Below are positions 1 to 11,230 of a stretch of DNA of 64,000 nt, piece by piece. A program made the translations under genes and the position numbers. The notes under the pieces are model-generated. The model saw only the letters and a program-made list of their open reading frames with translations, was not told the origin of the DNA and did no database searches. The DNA is from Magnolia sinica (Eukaryota; Streptophyta; Magnoliopsida; Magnoliales; Magnoliaceae), in assembly GCF_029962835.1 (NCBI RefSeq), contig NC_080582.1, forward strand, positions 16,872,032 through 16,936,031. The letters run 5' to 3'. The stretch's first letter is position 1. Every line of letters starts with the position of its first letter.

Positions 1-2
1 TA

Positions 3-1403
3 GAAGTTGGATCTATCACTACATGGGACCAACTGTCTAAGAAGTTCTTAAACAAGTTCTTCCCCGTTCACAAAACCAATGCCCTCCGTAGAGAAATTAC
101 TAACTTCACACAAAAAGAGGGCGAGTACTTTCATGAATGTTGGGAAAGATGGAAGGACTTGCTTCTTAAATGTCCTCACCATGGTTTTGAGAAGTGGCAA
201 CAAGTTCAGTACTTCTATGACGGTCTGACACCACAAAACCGTCGCATGGTTGATGCCACCAGTGGAGGGTCATTCATGACCAAAAGTGATGTCGAAGCAT
301 GGAACTTCTTTGAAACCTTGTGCGAAAATTCCCAGCAATGGGATTATTCAAATAGAGGTGACAGAAGTCCCCAACCACAAAAGAGAGGTGGTATATATGA
401 GATAGGAGTCATACCAGAGCTGAGCGCCAAGCTTGATAACCTGACAAAGAAAGTTGATGCTCTGGTATTAAATAGTGGACCACCACAAACAGCTCAAGTC
501 GAGGCATATGCCACATGTTCTAGTCCTGCCCATCCTATGCAGTCTTGTCCATCTGGTGCAGCATTCCCAGAACTTCTCTCTGAACAAGTTCATGCTATGA
601 ACACTTTTCAAAAATCTGGGAATGATCCTTACTCGAACACATACAACCCAGGGTGGGCTAGACATCCAAATTTCTCTTGGGCAAAAGGACCACAACAAGG
701 AGGACCATCTGGAAATCCTCTCATGCAACCGCACCTCCAAGTTGGCAGTCAACAACCTCAACAGTTTCCACAATATCAACAACTGCCTACACAATCAAGG
801 AAACCATCTCTTGAGGATACACTTCATCTTTTCATGCAGAGTTCTCTCCAATTCCAAAAAGACACCCAACAAACCTTATTGGCCAACCAACAAAGCTTAC
901 ATGCAAATGCACAATCCATTGCCAAGATGGAAGTACAAATGGGTCAACTAGCTGCCACATTGAGTGAGAGAGAGAAGGGCAAGTTCCCTAGCCAACCTGA
1001 GGCTAATCCAAAGGGACAGTATGAGATTGACTCTAATTCCAACCAAGGGCAATATCATGAACAGGCCAAATCGATCACTACCCTTAGGACAGGCAAGCAG
1101 ATTGATAACAGAATAGAGATGCCTGGGGATAACTCAAATTCTAAAACAGAAGATCAAGATGAAGCAGAGAGTCATACCAATGCATCCAAAGTCCAAAAGC
1201 TCTCTGACTCTCCAAGAGCCACTAACGTGCCACCTTATGTGCCCAAAGCACCCTTTCCTCAACGTCTGGCACCAATAAAGAAAAGAAATAACTTTGATGA
1301 AATCTTGGATGTGTTTCAAAAAGTGCAAGTCAACATCCCGTTGCTTGACGCTATCAAGCAAGTCCCTGCTTACGCTAAGTTTCTTAAAGATTTATGCACT
1401 TAA
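3..1403 (+). pseudogene. gag: Retrotransposon gag (Athila-like), 5'-truncated by window edge
   Basis: The open frame enters from outside the window, so no start is assigned; the first Met in frame (159) is internal. The first ~120 residues match the plant retrotransposon gag domain: 'WDQLSKKFLNKFFP', 'EYFHECWERWKDLLLKCPHHG' split around a Trp-rich stretch, then the 'YFYDGLTPQNRRMVDATSGG' region and 'EAWNFFETLCENS'. A long Gln/Ser/Pro-rich segment follows (residues ~150-330), then 'PFPQRLAP' and 'FLKDLCT', the usual run-up to the protease. A TAA at 1401-1403 cuts the frame just where gag-pol elements of this group normally read on into the protease, so the stop looks like a nonsense mutation. 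Gag would form the virus-like particle in the cytoplasm. Domain identity is certain; function is unlikely. Confidence 0.85.
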
Positions 1404-2397
1404 AAGCGTAAGCAGAATGTTCATAAGAAAGTCTTCCTTGCAGAGCAGCTCAGCTCCATGATTCAACATAACACCTCTCCTAAATTTAGGGATCCAGGAG
1501 CTCCCACCATTTCTTGCGGCATAGGAGATCATAAGATCGGGAAGGCATTACTTGATTTAGGGGCGAGTGTCAATTTGTTACCATATTCGGTTTATGAGCA
1601 GCTAGGACTTGGTGAGTTGAAACCGACTAAGGTAACATTACAACTAGCTGATAGATCTGTCAAGGTGCCCCGGGGTGTTATTGAAGATGTGTTAATCCAG
1701 GTTGATAAATTTTATTTTCCAGTGGATTTCATAGTTATAGATACTCAGCCTGTCCAGAATCTTCATAGTCAGATCCCAGTCATTTTGGGTCGTCCATTTT
1801 TGGCCACATCTAATGCTATTATCAATTGCAGGAATGGAGTTATGAAATTGTCCTTTGGTAACATGAATATTAAACTCAATGTTTTTAATGCAGGACAACA
1901 ACCCTCAGATTTGGATGACATATTTGAAGTGGACATGATCGAGAGCCTTGTGCAGGACTCCTTCCGTACATCTTTTGAAGATCCTCTGGAGACCTGCTTA
2001 GCACAATCGGGCATGGATTTTGACATTGATAGTCCCATCCATGAAGTCAATGCATTGCTCGACTCTACTCCTATATTGGAGACTGAAAAATGGAGAGCGA
2101 AAGTGGAACCTCTTCATCCCTCTGAGACTCTTCCTGACAGCACAGTTTGTAACTCTGAGAAGACAAAGGCGAGCAGGCTGCTTAATGTTCTTAGAGCATA
2201 TAAGGCAGCAATTGAACGGAAGATAGAAAAAATCCAGGGAGTATGCCCCACTGTATGGATGGATCATGCTGTGGTAATATCGCATAACATGCAAAGGAAG
2301 CGTGATCCTAACATAGAAGAAGTCGTTCGAGCAGAAGTCCTTAAATTATTTGACGACAGTGTCAGTTGCCTTATTTCAGATAGCACAGTTCATAGGA
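1404..2397 (+). pseudogene. pol: Retrotransposon aspartic protease and truncated RT start
   Basis: Same frame as the gag upstream, separated from it only by the TAA at 1401-1403; first Met of the open part is at 1458. The retropepsin region has the active-site motif DLGAS(V)NLLP, followed by 'TVTLQLADRSVKVPRG'-like sequence (here KVTLQLADRSVKVPRG), 'IEDVLIQVDKFYFPVDF' and 'ILGRPFLATS', the standard order in Athila proteases. Residues ~250-310 match the linker into RT ('RDPNIEEVVRAEVLKLFDD' then 'LISDST'). Homology to RT stops abruptly after 'ISDST' near 2385; the frame then runs into unrelated residues and ends at 2426. All RT catalytic motifs (YxDD), RNase H and integrase are absent. Confidence 0.85.
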
Positions 2398-2505
2398 ACT
2401 CACATCACTTGTCTGAGATCGGTTAATGAAAGTGTTGAGGTAATTTCTTTGGCGGACCCTGGTTATAAAGATTATTTCATTCATGGTCCGTTCTTGTCTG
2501 GCTGA
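2398..2505 (+). pseudogene. pol: C-terminal end of Athila-like pol, after internal deletion
   Basis: In the frame starting at 2398 the DNA reads '..SVNESVEVISLADPGYKD' and ends at TGA 2503-2505. The string EVISLADP followed by a short tail and stop is the usual extreme C terminus of gag-pol in this lineage. It is in a different frame from the protease segment (offset +1), and is followed at once by the conserved noncoding 'ggctgaagacgttaaactta'. The junction with the RT start therefore lies at about 2385-2400 and marks a multi-kilobase internal deletion. Confidence 0.65.
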
Positions 2506-3842
2506 AGACGTTAAACTTAGCGCTCATGGGAGGCAACCCAGCCTTTTGCTTTATTGTATTGTTTTTTTATTTCATTCATTTTCATTTTTCTTGGTTAGTT
2601 ACTTCAATGTTTGTGGGTAACATTACTGCAAACCCTCACGAGACTACAACTCGTCCACTAGGGGTAACCTAGGGGTTTAAAGGCTTGTTGCATGCGCTAA
2701 ATGCAATCGAGAGCACCTGCGAAAGTGGTATAGGTAGGATCTTCTTTTGTTTTTCTTTTTGTTATTTTTGCTTATGTTGATTTCTCTCTTGTGCTAACTC
2801 GCTTTTACATTGAAATTTTTCACAAATTTTGAGAAAGCTTCTTGATTCTCCATCCAGGTATTATCTTTTCATCACTCCTCTTTTATTCTCGTTGTCCCAT
2901 GTGCATTGCTTGTTTATTTCTTTTACATTGAGGACAATGTAGATTTTAGGTTGGGGTGGGCGATTAGGGTACCTAATCAGTATTTTCTTGGTCTTGAGCA
3001 AAAATTTGTGGAAATTTTAAATTTTTTTTTGAAATTTCTATTGAATTCAAAGTGATTTTGAAGGATAGTGTGATTTTAACATTATAAGATTTGTGATGTT
3101 GTTAACTTATGACTCTTGGATTCGGCCATCTGCATGATTTCACAATCAATTTTGAATTGTTAACCCATGATTAGAAGTTGTAAAACATTGATTGAGCCAT
3201 GATTTCACATATCACATCTCGCTTACACATTAGGTTTTGGTTCGATAACTGAATGATTAACTTGGTAAAAAGAAGAATTAAAAGGCTAACTCTTCACCAT
3301 AGGTTTGCTCCCTATAGGTGTAGATTTGATTTTCCATAGTTGACATATAAATTAAAAAATAAATAAAAAATGAATGAAAAGTAAGGCGACGGGTTTTCAC
3401 CATAGGTTTGCTCCCTATAGATGAGGATTTGATTCCCTTCCTTGGCGTACTGTTCATAAAGAAAATCAAAAATATGAAGGCTGAAAGGTTAAGCTACAAT
3501 GCTAGTGTTGGTTGTCAGGAATTCTGTTGTTAATTACCAATTTTAGCATGAAATTGACAAATTGGATCTTTTAATGATTGTAAGCTGAGATGATACTATA
3601 CACTCATGGAACTCAATGTTTACAATTGTTCAAATTAATGGATTAATATTTTAAACTTGATTATGAAATCTGCCGAGAGCTTGATTCCAAGAGAAACATT
3701 CTACACACCGATCATGAATCTTAGAATTTTCACATATCAGCTATCTGCTCACAAGTCACTTGAGTTTACAGGAATTGTCTTTTATTTCTGAAATTATTTT
3801 TCGCATGTTTTGCTCGGGACTAGCAAAATGCTGGCTGGGGGT
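2506..3842 (+). other. Noncoding 3' internal region of the Athila-like element
   Basis: About 1.3 kb with no meaningful frame. Holds the conserved 'gggaggcaaccca' block and a purine-rich 'aggttggggtgggcgattaggg' type tract near 2949-2968. The 23-base string 'caccataggtttgctccct' plus 'atag' occurs twice (near 3296 and 3399), giving a local duplication of about 100 bp. Just before the LTR is the likely polypurine tract 'ctggctgggggt'. No env-like ORF is visible. Confidence 0.6.
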
Positions 3843-4499
3843 TGTGGTCAGGGTCAAATATTGCATATCAGACCCCAGTAATTGCCTGATTTTAAGCACA
3901 TGATAAGGTTTAATGCCATATTTTAATCGTGTTTTTATTACAGGATGAAATCAGGAGTGTGTACTGAAAGATGATGTTAAGAACATGGATTTGGCGCTCC
4001 AAAATTACCAGAGCATGGGATGGACTCCAGAAAACCAATAGTGAAGATTTTACACGCCTGGGATTGAGGAAAGCAAGGCAAAGGGGCTCGAAAAGGGTAC
4101 AGAATGCAAGATCACATGTTTCCCGCCATCCGATCAACTCGAAACTTCATACACGTGATGGGGACCATAAATTAACCGTACATATTAAATTTCAGCCATT
4201 GACGATCTCAGGAAGTGGTCTAACGGCCAGATCAGCCCCTTAATTCATTAAGTGGGGCCCGCTGGATATCTGGATATACATCAATTTTGGTCCTGACGGT
4301 GGAAATAATATGAGAAAAAGGATGGACGGTGCGGATTTCTCGAAATCATCACAGTGGACCTATATCTATAGCATGTGTACACAGTGCACATGTGCACTGC
4401 TTGAGCACCGAACGGACTAAAGTCGGTCAGCAGCGCTGACCCGACTTTCTTATTTCAAAAACGGAGATTTCCGTTTCAGCGCGCATAACGGACGGAAAT

Positions 4500-5200
4500 C
4501 CATTTTTTTACGGACAGCTGTGGGCCCCACCGGTAGCACGTACGGTTAATCCAAACCGTTCATCGTGTAGAATGGCTCAATATCTACAAAACCATGTTTT
4601 CCGTTTATGCCCATACGTGCACACGTGTGAGCTACAGAGGTCATAAGCGGGCTGCCCTATAACGTTCAAAAAGATCTCAGCATGATTCCTTCTCTGGGCC
4701 ACGTCCACGCAAATTCAAAATCACCCATATGCGGTCGAAATTCCATCCTGCATCCAATGGACGGCGTGGATTCCTGTGAAAAGTCCAATAATGGACCCAA
4801 CCATCATCGCAGCGTCGGTTTGGCGTCCGCGAAACGCACGGACGCTGCCAGTTTTTGTGGAAATTAGTGGGCCCCACTCGTCAACCTTCCGGAAGATCTG
4901 ATCCGTCCATCGTGTAGAGGGCTTCGAGAGCTTCAAAATCATGTTGATATTCCTCGCCCATGCGTACACACGTGTGCGGTACAGAGGCCAAAAGTAGACT
5001 GCCCCGGGACGTTCAAAACCGAGTTTTTTTGAGATTTCTTCTGTGGGACGCGCTAATGGACCTCCGAATCCACCCATTCTTGACTGAAATTTCGTTCTGA
5101 ATCCAATGGACGGGGTGGATTTTCCAGAAAATACCTCTGTGGGGCCCACCGATCACGGCTGTGAAAATTTGTACTCCGAGTCCTTCTACGACTCTGCCAC
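4500..5200 (+). repeat. Tandem duplication (~348 bp period) in LTR U3
   Basis: Matching landmarks recur with a constant 348-bp offset: 'catcgtgtagaa/g' at about 4561 and 4909, 'acacgtgtg' followed by 'ctacagaggtca/ggtacagaggcca', and 'tggacggcgtgg/tggacggggtgg' at 4758 and 5106. The two copies have diverged markedly, so the duplication is old. It lies upstream of the TATA box and may have doubled promoter elements. Confidence 0.6.
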
Positions 5201-5220
5201 CGACCCCAGCCATCCAGCAG

Positions 5221-5228
5221 CTATAAAA
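5221..5228 (+). promoter_or_regulatory. TATA box of the Athila-like LTR
   Basis: 'ctataaaagggg' sits in the middle of the LTR, followed about 60 bp later by a purine-rich (agagaagaaag)n stretch, as expected for the U3/R boundary. Confidence 0.5.
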
Positions 5229-6073
5229 GGGGAGTTTTGGACGTGGGAAAGGCATTCAGAACCAGGGGATTCCAGATCTGAAGCAAGGGAGAGAAGAAAG
5301 AGAAGAAAGAGAAGAAAGAAAAGAGAGAGAGATTGTTTGGTTTGACGTTTTTTTATGAATTTTATTTAATATTTTTTATGGATTTTATGGGTCACTAATC
5401 TCTCAGCTAGGGCTGAGATGAAGCCCCTAATTTGATTAGCTCTTGTATTGGTTGATTTACTTTGAATATTAATTAATTTGTCTCTTTCTCTAAGTGGGCT
5501 TTATGGGTTTAAATTCTATACTTCTCCATCTATGAACTTGATTAAAGTATATATATGGATGTTGTTTGGATGCTTATTATAGGTGCTTGTGTCTGATCAA
5601 GAACAAGTTTCCCATAGAGGAAGAAACAGGGTGCTTTAATGAATGTACATTCCATGTACCCGACCAAGGACATGGGATATGTCATTCATGGCATTGCTTA
5701 AAGGAATTAGACAGTCTGTATGCCCGATTAAGGACACAAATTGTGCTTTCTCTATATAAGTGGTATCAATCTAGATCAAGGTGAATCAACAGACAAAACA
5801 AGGGTTAGGATAATTAGGGATGGATTCGAAAGTCCTAGTGCTCTCTCTCTGATTGAATTTTCTTCCCTGTTCTTAATTAATTATTTTTTCATAAAATTGT
5901 GTTTAGTAATTCATTCCATTATTTGTTGGATTAGTTAAGGAGAATCATAGATTTGAATTGTGACGACCAGTCCTCGTGGGAACGATCTCGGAATACGTAC
6001 CGTATCTGCATCTGATTCGTATACTTGCGAGTTTAAAAATCATTTAAATCGTGTTGGTTTAAATAAAACATCA

Positions 6074-9000
6074 CGGGTAAGGTCACACCCCTTTCCAACC
6101 GACCACGACATAGTGGGAGACGCGACCTACTGGTATACGGCCCTCGCGCGCTCATATATCCACTCGGTCTCGACGTTGGAGTCATCCTCTGGTACCATCG
6201 GGTTTAGAGATTTTCATCCAGGGACATCTATGACGCCCGTATGCTAGAACTAAATATTTTCGGTATCCAATCCTGTCATCCACAATGTGTTTGTGGAGGC
6301 TATGGCCCTGATGTCACTAAGGCATACAGTAACTACAATCACACAAATGCAAGTGCATGAGTCACACTACTAGTCATGCAACAGTCCTACGTGTACCATG
6401 CACTTATATGGGGCAACTCCGCTTATCAGGGAGCCCATAAACAGTCTGCCCAAAGGCATATGCTATGATCGGTCACTCCTCATATCAGGCATACATATGA
6501 TGCGTATGATCATGAATCATGGATCTATACTAAACATGTATAAAGAGATGGGCTTTGTGTATAACGGAGATGGGCCTAGACGGCCTACTTACTACAAGTA
6601 TGGGCCTATCAGTGGGCCTTAGGGAAGGTTATAATGCGGACATTTAACCAACATTATCCATTCAATGTGGACGTCAAACCATCATTGCTCCCAAGGCGTA
6701 GCCCACTACAATAGTCAACACATGAACCATGGTAGAAACACGTTGTGATGGGCCTCATGTACATCCCATTGGGCCTCGACCCATGGGCCTTCAATACATC
6801 AAATGGGCCTCAAACCATGGAGTCATATATCTCAAGTGGGCCTTAGTGGGCGGCCACAAATATATTAAGATAGGCCTCAATAAATGGCCTTATACAAATC
6901 AAAGTGACCTTAATGGACGGCCCATAAATACACCAAGATGGGCCTCAACACATGGCCTTAAAATAATCTCCAAAATGGTTGGACAGCTTGGATGAAACTC
7001 ATGCATCACGGTAGGTCCCATAGGGATGGGAGGCATAGATAATTCACATATTTCATGGTGGAGGTCCACACTGATGAAAGGTGTGGACATAATACATAAG
7101 TGGGGCCCTCCATAATGTTTATTTTCCACCAAACTTGCTGATGAGGTCACAAAGACCTAGGGCCCACTAAAATGTTTATTTTCTATCCAACCTGGGGTCC
7201 ACTCTAGTGTTTATCTGCCACCCAACTTGTTGATAGGGTCACGTAAGCAAGGGCCCACTGTAACGTTCATTTTCCATCCACCTTGTCGAAAGGTCACGTG
7301 GACAGAGTCACTGCCATGTTTACTTGTCAACCAAACTTTTGGTACGGTTACATGATCCTGGGGTCCACCGTGATGTTGTTCACAAATCCAACTCATTCAT
7401 TGTGTGTGTCACACCAATTTAAGGGTCCAAACCGAGTTTCAGGTGGATCCAAGTTGCATGTGGACCCCAGCATTTGATTCCATATGGTTTGGCATACCAC
7501 CGCATGAATGGTGATGGTGTGGGCCATCCGAGAACTGTTTATGGCTGATTTTTGGAATCAATGCATCATTAAAGGGGACCTATTAAATGAACGGCATGGA
7601 TGTAGAACATACATCATGGTAGGGTCTACAACTGGGGCCAAGGGGGCCTCCCAATTTAACGTTGGACGTCCAGACTCCTCTGTACGTCAAGGTAGCAAAT
7701 GCATGTTATATGTATATTTATTTTTTTTATCCTAGGTGGGACCCACATTAACCAGATCTACTCCGTCCATTGTATGTGTCCCACAAAATTAGAGGTCCAA
7801 ACTAAGTTTTAAGGTGGGTCCAAGCTTCTTGTGGACCCCATCAATCATTTTCCCAAGTTTTAACAGAAAATACTAGCATTCTTAATGCTACGGCCCGCTT
7901 GATGATTGGATCGGTCTCATTTTTCGGCTCAACGCCTAATATGATCTGGAAAATAGGATGGTCGGCTTGGATTATATAAAAACGTTAAGGTGGGCCTGCA
8001 TGAGTGGCCCACCTCTCCCTTCTCTTTTGGCTAGCTCGGTAGTACACTCCCATGTCAGTTTACACTTCACTGTTTTGCCAACAGCACGTCCAGCGTCCGT
8101 CCAGGGACGACGGACGCTAGATGGCATAGGAAAGTAAATCATTGTAGTGGGTCCCACATGGATGTGGCCCACCAACACCTATATACATATAATATATATA
8201 TATATATCTTATATTATATATATATATAATATTATATTATATATCATATATATATTATATAAAATATATCATATAATAAGAAGGGCATTGGGTCCATTTT
8301 AACAGTGGATGGTGTGGATCTTCACCTACAATAGGGTGGGCCACACCGTCTGATGTTGATGAATGGAGTAGATATCACACATTTTGGTGGGATCCACACT
8401 ATCACAATGGAAAGAGAGAGAGAGAAAGAAACAAGAGAGACGGTGATGGAGAGGAGGGACCCCACCACTATGGGCCCTCCATTGATACAACACGTACATC
8501 AAGTGGGTCCCACAACAAGTGGACCCTAAACTTTGAAATTAACGGTGGATCACCCACCTCTAGGCCTCCTCCTTGCTCCCTTAGCCTTCTATGCTCCTTG
8601 CCTTGCCTTTTGATGGTGGTTGATGAAAGATGAATGGTTGAGATGGGAGATGAGAGGGTGTAGATGGAAGATGAGAAGGTGGACCACACTTAGGAGGGAG
8701 AGGGAAGCTTGGACGTGTGAGAGTTTGGGTTGCTTGGGAGATTGTTTGAGTAAATGAGAGAAAGGGAATATTAAGAGTGATGGATGGAGTGGTGGGTGTA
8801 ATTAATGAGGTATGGGTTGGTTTGAAAAATGGGTAAAAGATGGATGGTTTAGTTTGAATTTTTTTTTAAAGAAAGAATGGTGAGAGAGAGAGGTTTGACT
8901 TGTGGGAAAAGGAGGAGTGGGATGGTTGTACTTGGATAAGAGATGATTTATGGTTGATTGATGGGACTTATTGTAGAGATTTCCTCGAGGTTCGCAACGC

Positions 9001-9251
9001 GCGGCGTTTCTTCGAAATAAATACAAGTAGACATCTTCTGGCCTGGGTATCGGGTCGGTGCGCGAGTCACGGTGTTGGAACTGTGGCGACGGCGCGGTCG
9101 CTATGATACAAGTTTCGGTTCGAACTGACTTCGGTATACGGGACCTGGTGTATAGGTACCGGGAGCCGAGAATGGGGTACTACGGAGACTGTTGGTGCTA
9201 AATTCGGCGATCGAAAATTTTGTGAGCCCGGTTTTCGAGTTTGGGGCGTGA
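6074..9251 (+). repeat. Gypsy-type long LTR, solo or 3' copy, left end unresolved
   Basis: The right end is the sharp 'ttttcgagtttggggcgtgaca' (GGGCGTGACA, ending at 9251), a common 3' terminus of plant gypsy LTRs. No primer-binding site follows, so this is a solo LTR or a 3' LTR. The left part ('ggtcacacccctttccaacc', 'ctcatatatccactcggtct') looks like LTR interior, so the true start is probably to the left of the Athila-like insertion, i.e. outside the window. It contains several 'gggcctcaacacatggcctt' repeats (6745-6960) and no coding potential. Confidence 0.45.
8181..8280. repeat. AT-rich simple repeat
   Basis: About 100 bp made of 'tatatata' and 'atattatat' runs; self-complementary and able to fold. 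Confidence 0.85.
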
Positions 9252-9394
9252 CAGTGGGCCTCCACCCAATAGACCTGCTACGCGACTTGTCGGCTTCCTG
9301 CTCGAAGGCAGGTTGTGCTCCATGCCTCTCTTTCAAAATCTTCACTCTTTTGGTTTCTTATCCCTTGACTTGTTCTTTGTTCTTGTTTCTTCTT

Positions 9395-9979
9395 CGAGGC
9401 TACTCCCGTACTCCTAGCCGCCCGCCAAGTTTTTCGAGAGGTCAGGCAAGGCTATGAAAGAATGTAAGCAAAGTTTCAGACCAGAGTCGCCAAGCTCGAA
9501 ACCATAGTGGCTGACAGGGATGCGGCCATGGCCCAAGTAGAGGCTTTACTAGGGGTCACATGCGTAACTAGGGAGGATCGAGTAGTTCTCAGGACCTAGC
9601 TGGAGGAGGCGCTGCGGGAGGGGGCCGCAATGCAGGCTACACTGGAGGACCTCAGATTGCGCTTCTCTTCCTCTGAGGCGGAGTGGGCGAGAGTGGCTGA
9701 AGATCTCGCATAAATGACGACCAGGTTGGAGGGTCTCGCCGCCAAGTTGGCTAAGATTGAGGCCTCCATTCTCATGGGACAGGCGGTGGAGGCGTTTAAG
9801 GCTTCGGAAGATCAGGCCGAAGAGCTCGATGATTTTTTTTCAGCATGGGATATGCACGATGTGAAGAGCTTGTGAAGCAGAAATATTCGGAACTTGATCT
9901 GGACGACCTAACCGATGAAGCTGCTGAAGGTCCGACCCTGCCGAAGTCGGGGCTGAAGACCTCCCTTGAACCCTTGTAA
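9395..9979 (+). pseudogene. Coiled-coil antisense ORF of the Tat-like element, broken
   Basis: Reading from 'gaggctactcccgtactc' the frame gives a Glu/Ala/Leu/Arg-rich heptad pattern (for example 'VEALLGVT', 'LEEALREGAA', 'LEGLAAKLAKIEASILMGQA') typical of the coiled-coil part of plant proteins labelled 'putative gypsy type transposon'. In-frame stops interrupt it near 9464, 9599 and 9711, and a frameshift lies at the T8 run near 9838. After the shift the C terminus reads 'GYARCEELVKQKYSELDLDD' and ends at TAA 9977-9979. The strand is opposite to the integrase remnant nearby. I assign it to the Tat extra ORF by recollection of the conserved 'GY.RC.ELV' ending. Not functional. Confidence 0.55.
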
Positions 9980-10320
9980 AAAATTTCCTTTTTGGTGTCA
10001 GCATTGTAACTTTCTTCATTATTAATAGAAAGATACCCTCCCATTTTTTGTAAAGATTGGTATTGAATGTTGTATGGATAATTTTCTTAAGCAGGTTTAG
10101 TAGATAAGACGAAGTAGAACGAGTAGAATAAATAGGCCAAGTAACATATATAAGTTGGCTATCTAGTGGCGAGACGTGCATTGTAGGATCGAAAAAGGTC
10201 GGCCTCAAGATAGAAGGCGTAGTGGTAGGCCGAGCATTAAGGATTTTCTTCTCTTATATTGAGAGAAATCTTTTTGGTCGATCGTACAACTTGGATAGTC
10301 AAAATTCTCAAATAAATTAT

Positions 10321-10545
10321 TTTCCCCTGACTTGGGGAAGTTCTTTCCTTGTAGCATTCATAGTATGAAATGATTAATATGTCGACTACTTAGTAGTGGA
10401 CCAAGTAATTGGTAAGGAGACTTTATCCCCTTGCATTAAGGGAAGTCCCCATAATCGATCGTATAGTTCGGATGTTGGAAATATTTAAAAGAAATTCTCT
10501 TCCCCTGTCTTGGGGAAGTTCTTTTATTGTAGAATTCGTGAAATA
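10321..10545. repeat. Direct repeat in Tat spacer (~180 bp apart)
   Basis: 'ttcccctgacttggggaagt' plus 'tctttccttgtagcattc' recurs as 'ttcccctgtcttggggaagt' plus 'tcttttattgtagaattc' about 180 bp further on. The core 'cccctgacttggggaa' is itself nearly self-complementary. Located between the pol remnant and the antisense ORF. Confidence 0.6.
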
Positions 10546-10654
10546 GATAGAAAACAGTAATTTTCTGAGAACCCTTTTTCCCTTAGAGAAGGGAGGTCGC
10601 TTTAGTCGAATAGATTAGTCAGTTGATATGTTATTGGTTGGAGGACTTCTTGAG

Positions 10655-11225
10655 TGCTTAGGGGTAATAGATCTTCAGATGCTTGGCATTCCACGTGTGA
10701 GGTAAGGGTTGTCCATCCATGTTCTCGGATTGATAAGCTCTTCGCCGTGTCGTGCCCGTAATCTTGTAGGGTCCTTCCCAGGTTAGTCCCAACGTTCCCA
10801 ACCAGGGCTCCTTGGTGTTTTGGAATGTTTTGCGAAGGACAAGATTTCCTACTCGAAATCTTCGTACCTTGACCCTTGAATTGTAGTAACAGGCGACCCA
10901 TTGTTGATGGGCGACAATCCTTAGTTGTGCTTGCCCTTTTCTTTCCTCGAGCAAGTCTAGACTTAGGCCCATATGCTCGGTATTCTGGACTTTGTCGAAT
11001 GATTCGACACATGCAGTCGGAAGTCCTATCTTGACCAGTACCGTGGCCTCGACACTCAAGGCCAAGGAAAAAGGTGTTTCCCCTATTGATGTCCAACCAG
11101 TAGTCCGATATGCTCAAAGGACACGTGACAGTTCCTCAGCCCAGACCCATTTGGACTTCTCGAGCTTTGTTTTGAGGTGGTTTTTTAAAATCTTGTTCAC
11201 TATCTATACTTGTCCATTGGCCTAG
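10655..11225 (-). pseudogene. pol: Integrase C-terminal end of Tat-lineage pol, broken
   Basis: On the minus strand from about 11225 the frame shows the end of the integrase core and the C-terminal domain: 'VNKILKNHLKTKLEKSKWVWAEEL', 'AYRTTGWTSIGETPFSLA', then from 11065 'LDLLEERKGQAQLRI', 'YYNSRVKVRRFRVGNLVLRK', 'LTWEGPYKIT' and the closing 'PLPHTWNAKHLKIYYP', a hallmark Tat ending. Two nonsense codons are visible in the upper part: one in the 'GQ.E' motif (TAG near 11206) and one where 'WAYRTT' is expected (TGA near 11125). The longest open stretch is 10658-11065. The rest of pol is missing upstream. Confidence 0.85.
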
Positions 11226-11230
11226 GAAAA

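Larger units (their letters stand above)
1..6073 (+). mobile_element. Athila-like Ty3/gypsy retrotransposon, 3' part, internally deleted
   Basis: Gag, protease and the first part of the reverse-transcriptase linker are readable in one frame. Most of RT, RNase H and integrase is missing. The last residues of pol follow in another frame, then a noncoding 3' region of about 1.3 kb and a long LTR. The noncoding part has landmarks I know from this lineage: 'gacgttaaacttagcgct' followed by 'gggaggcaaccca' near 2508-2542, 'gaggacaatgtagattttag' near 2930, and 'gggactagcaaaatgctgg' just before the LTR. The 5' LTR and 5' gag lie outside the window. The element is defective. The right end is set at a CA near 6073 and is approximate. 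Confidence 0.8.
3843..6073 (+). repeat. 3' LTR of the Athila-like element
   Basis: Begins TGTGGTCAGG right after the G-rich polypurine tract and probably ends '..aaataaaacatca'. The last 150 bp carry the 'ccagtcctcgtgggaacgat' block typical of the 3' end of these LTRs. Length about 2.2 kb. With no 5' LTR in the window the exact ends cannot be confirmed by pairing. Confidence 0.6.
9252..11230 (-). mobile_element. Tat-lineage Ty3/gypsy element, decayed 3' half
   Basis: Integrase C-terminal end on the minus strand (11225 to 10655), a noncoding spacer with tandem repeats, then an ORF on the opposite strand (9395-9979). This arrangement, pol followed by an antisense extra ORF, is known for some Tat-lineage elements such as maize Grande. 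Its LTR beyond 9395 is cut by the LTR ending at 9251. Both coding parts carry stops. Confidence 0.65.

Noticed and set aside
4721-5345. Several 80-142-codon frames in the Athila LTR
   Set aside because: They overlap on both strands within the tandemly duplicated U3 and have no domain.
6231-9251. A complete solo LTR from TGACGCCC to GGGCGTGACA
   Set aside because: The 5-bp flanks (ATCTA and GTGGG) do not match and DNA left of 6231 still looks like LTR interior, so 6231 is probably not a real end.
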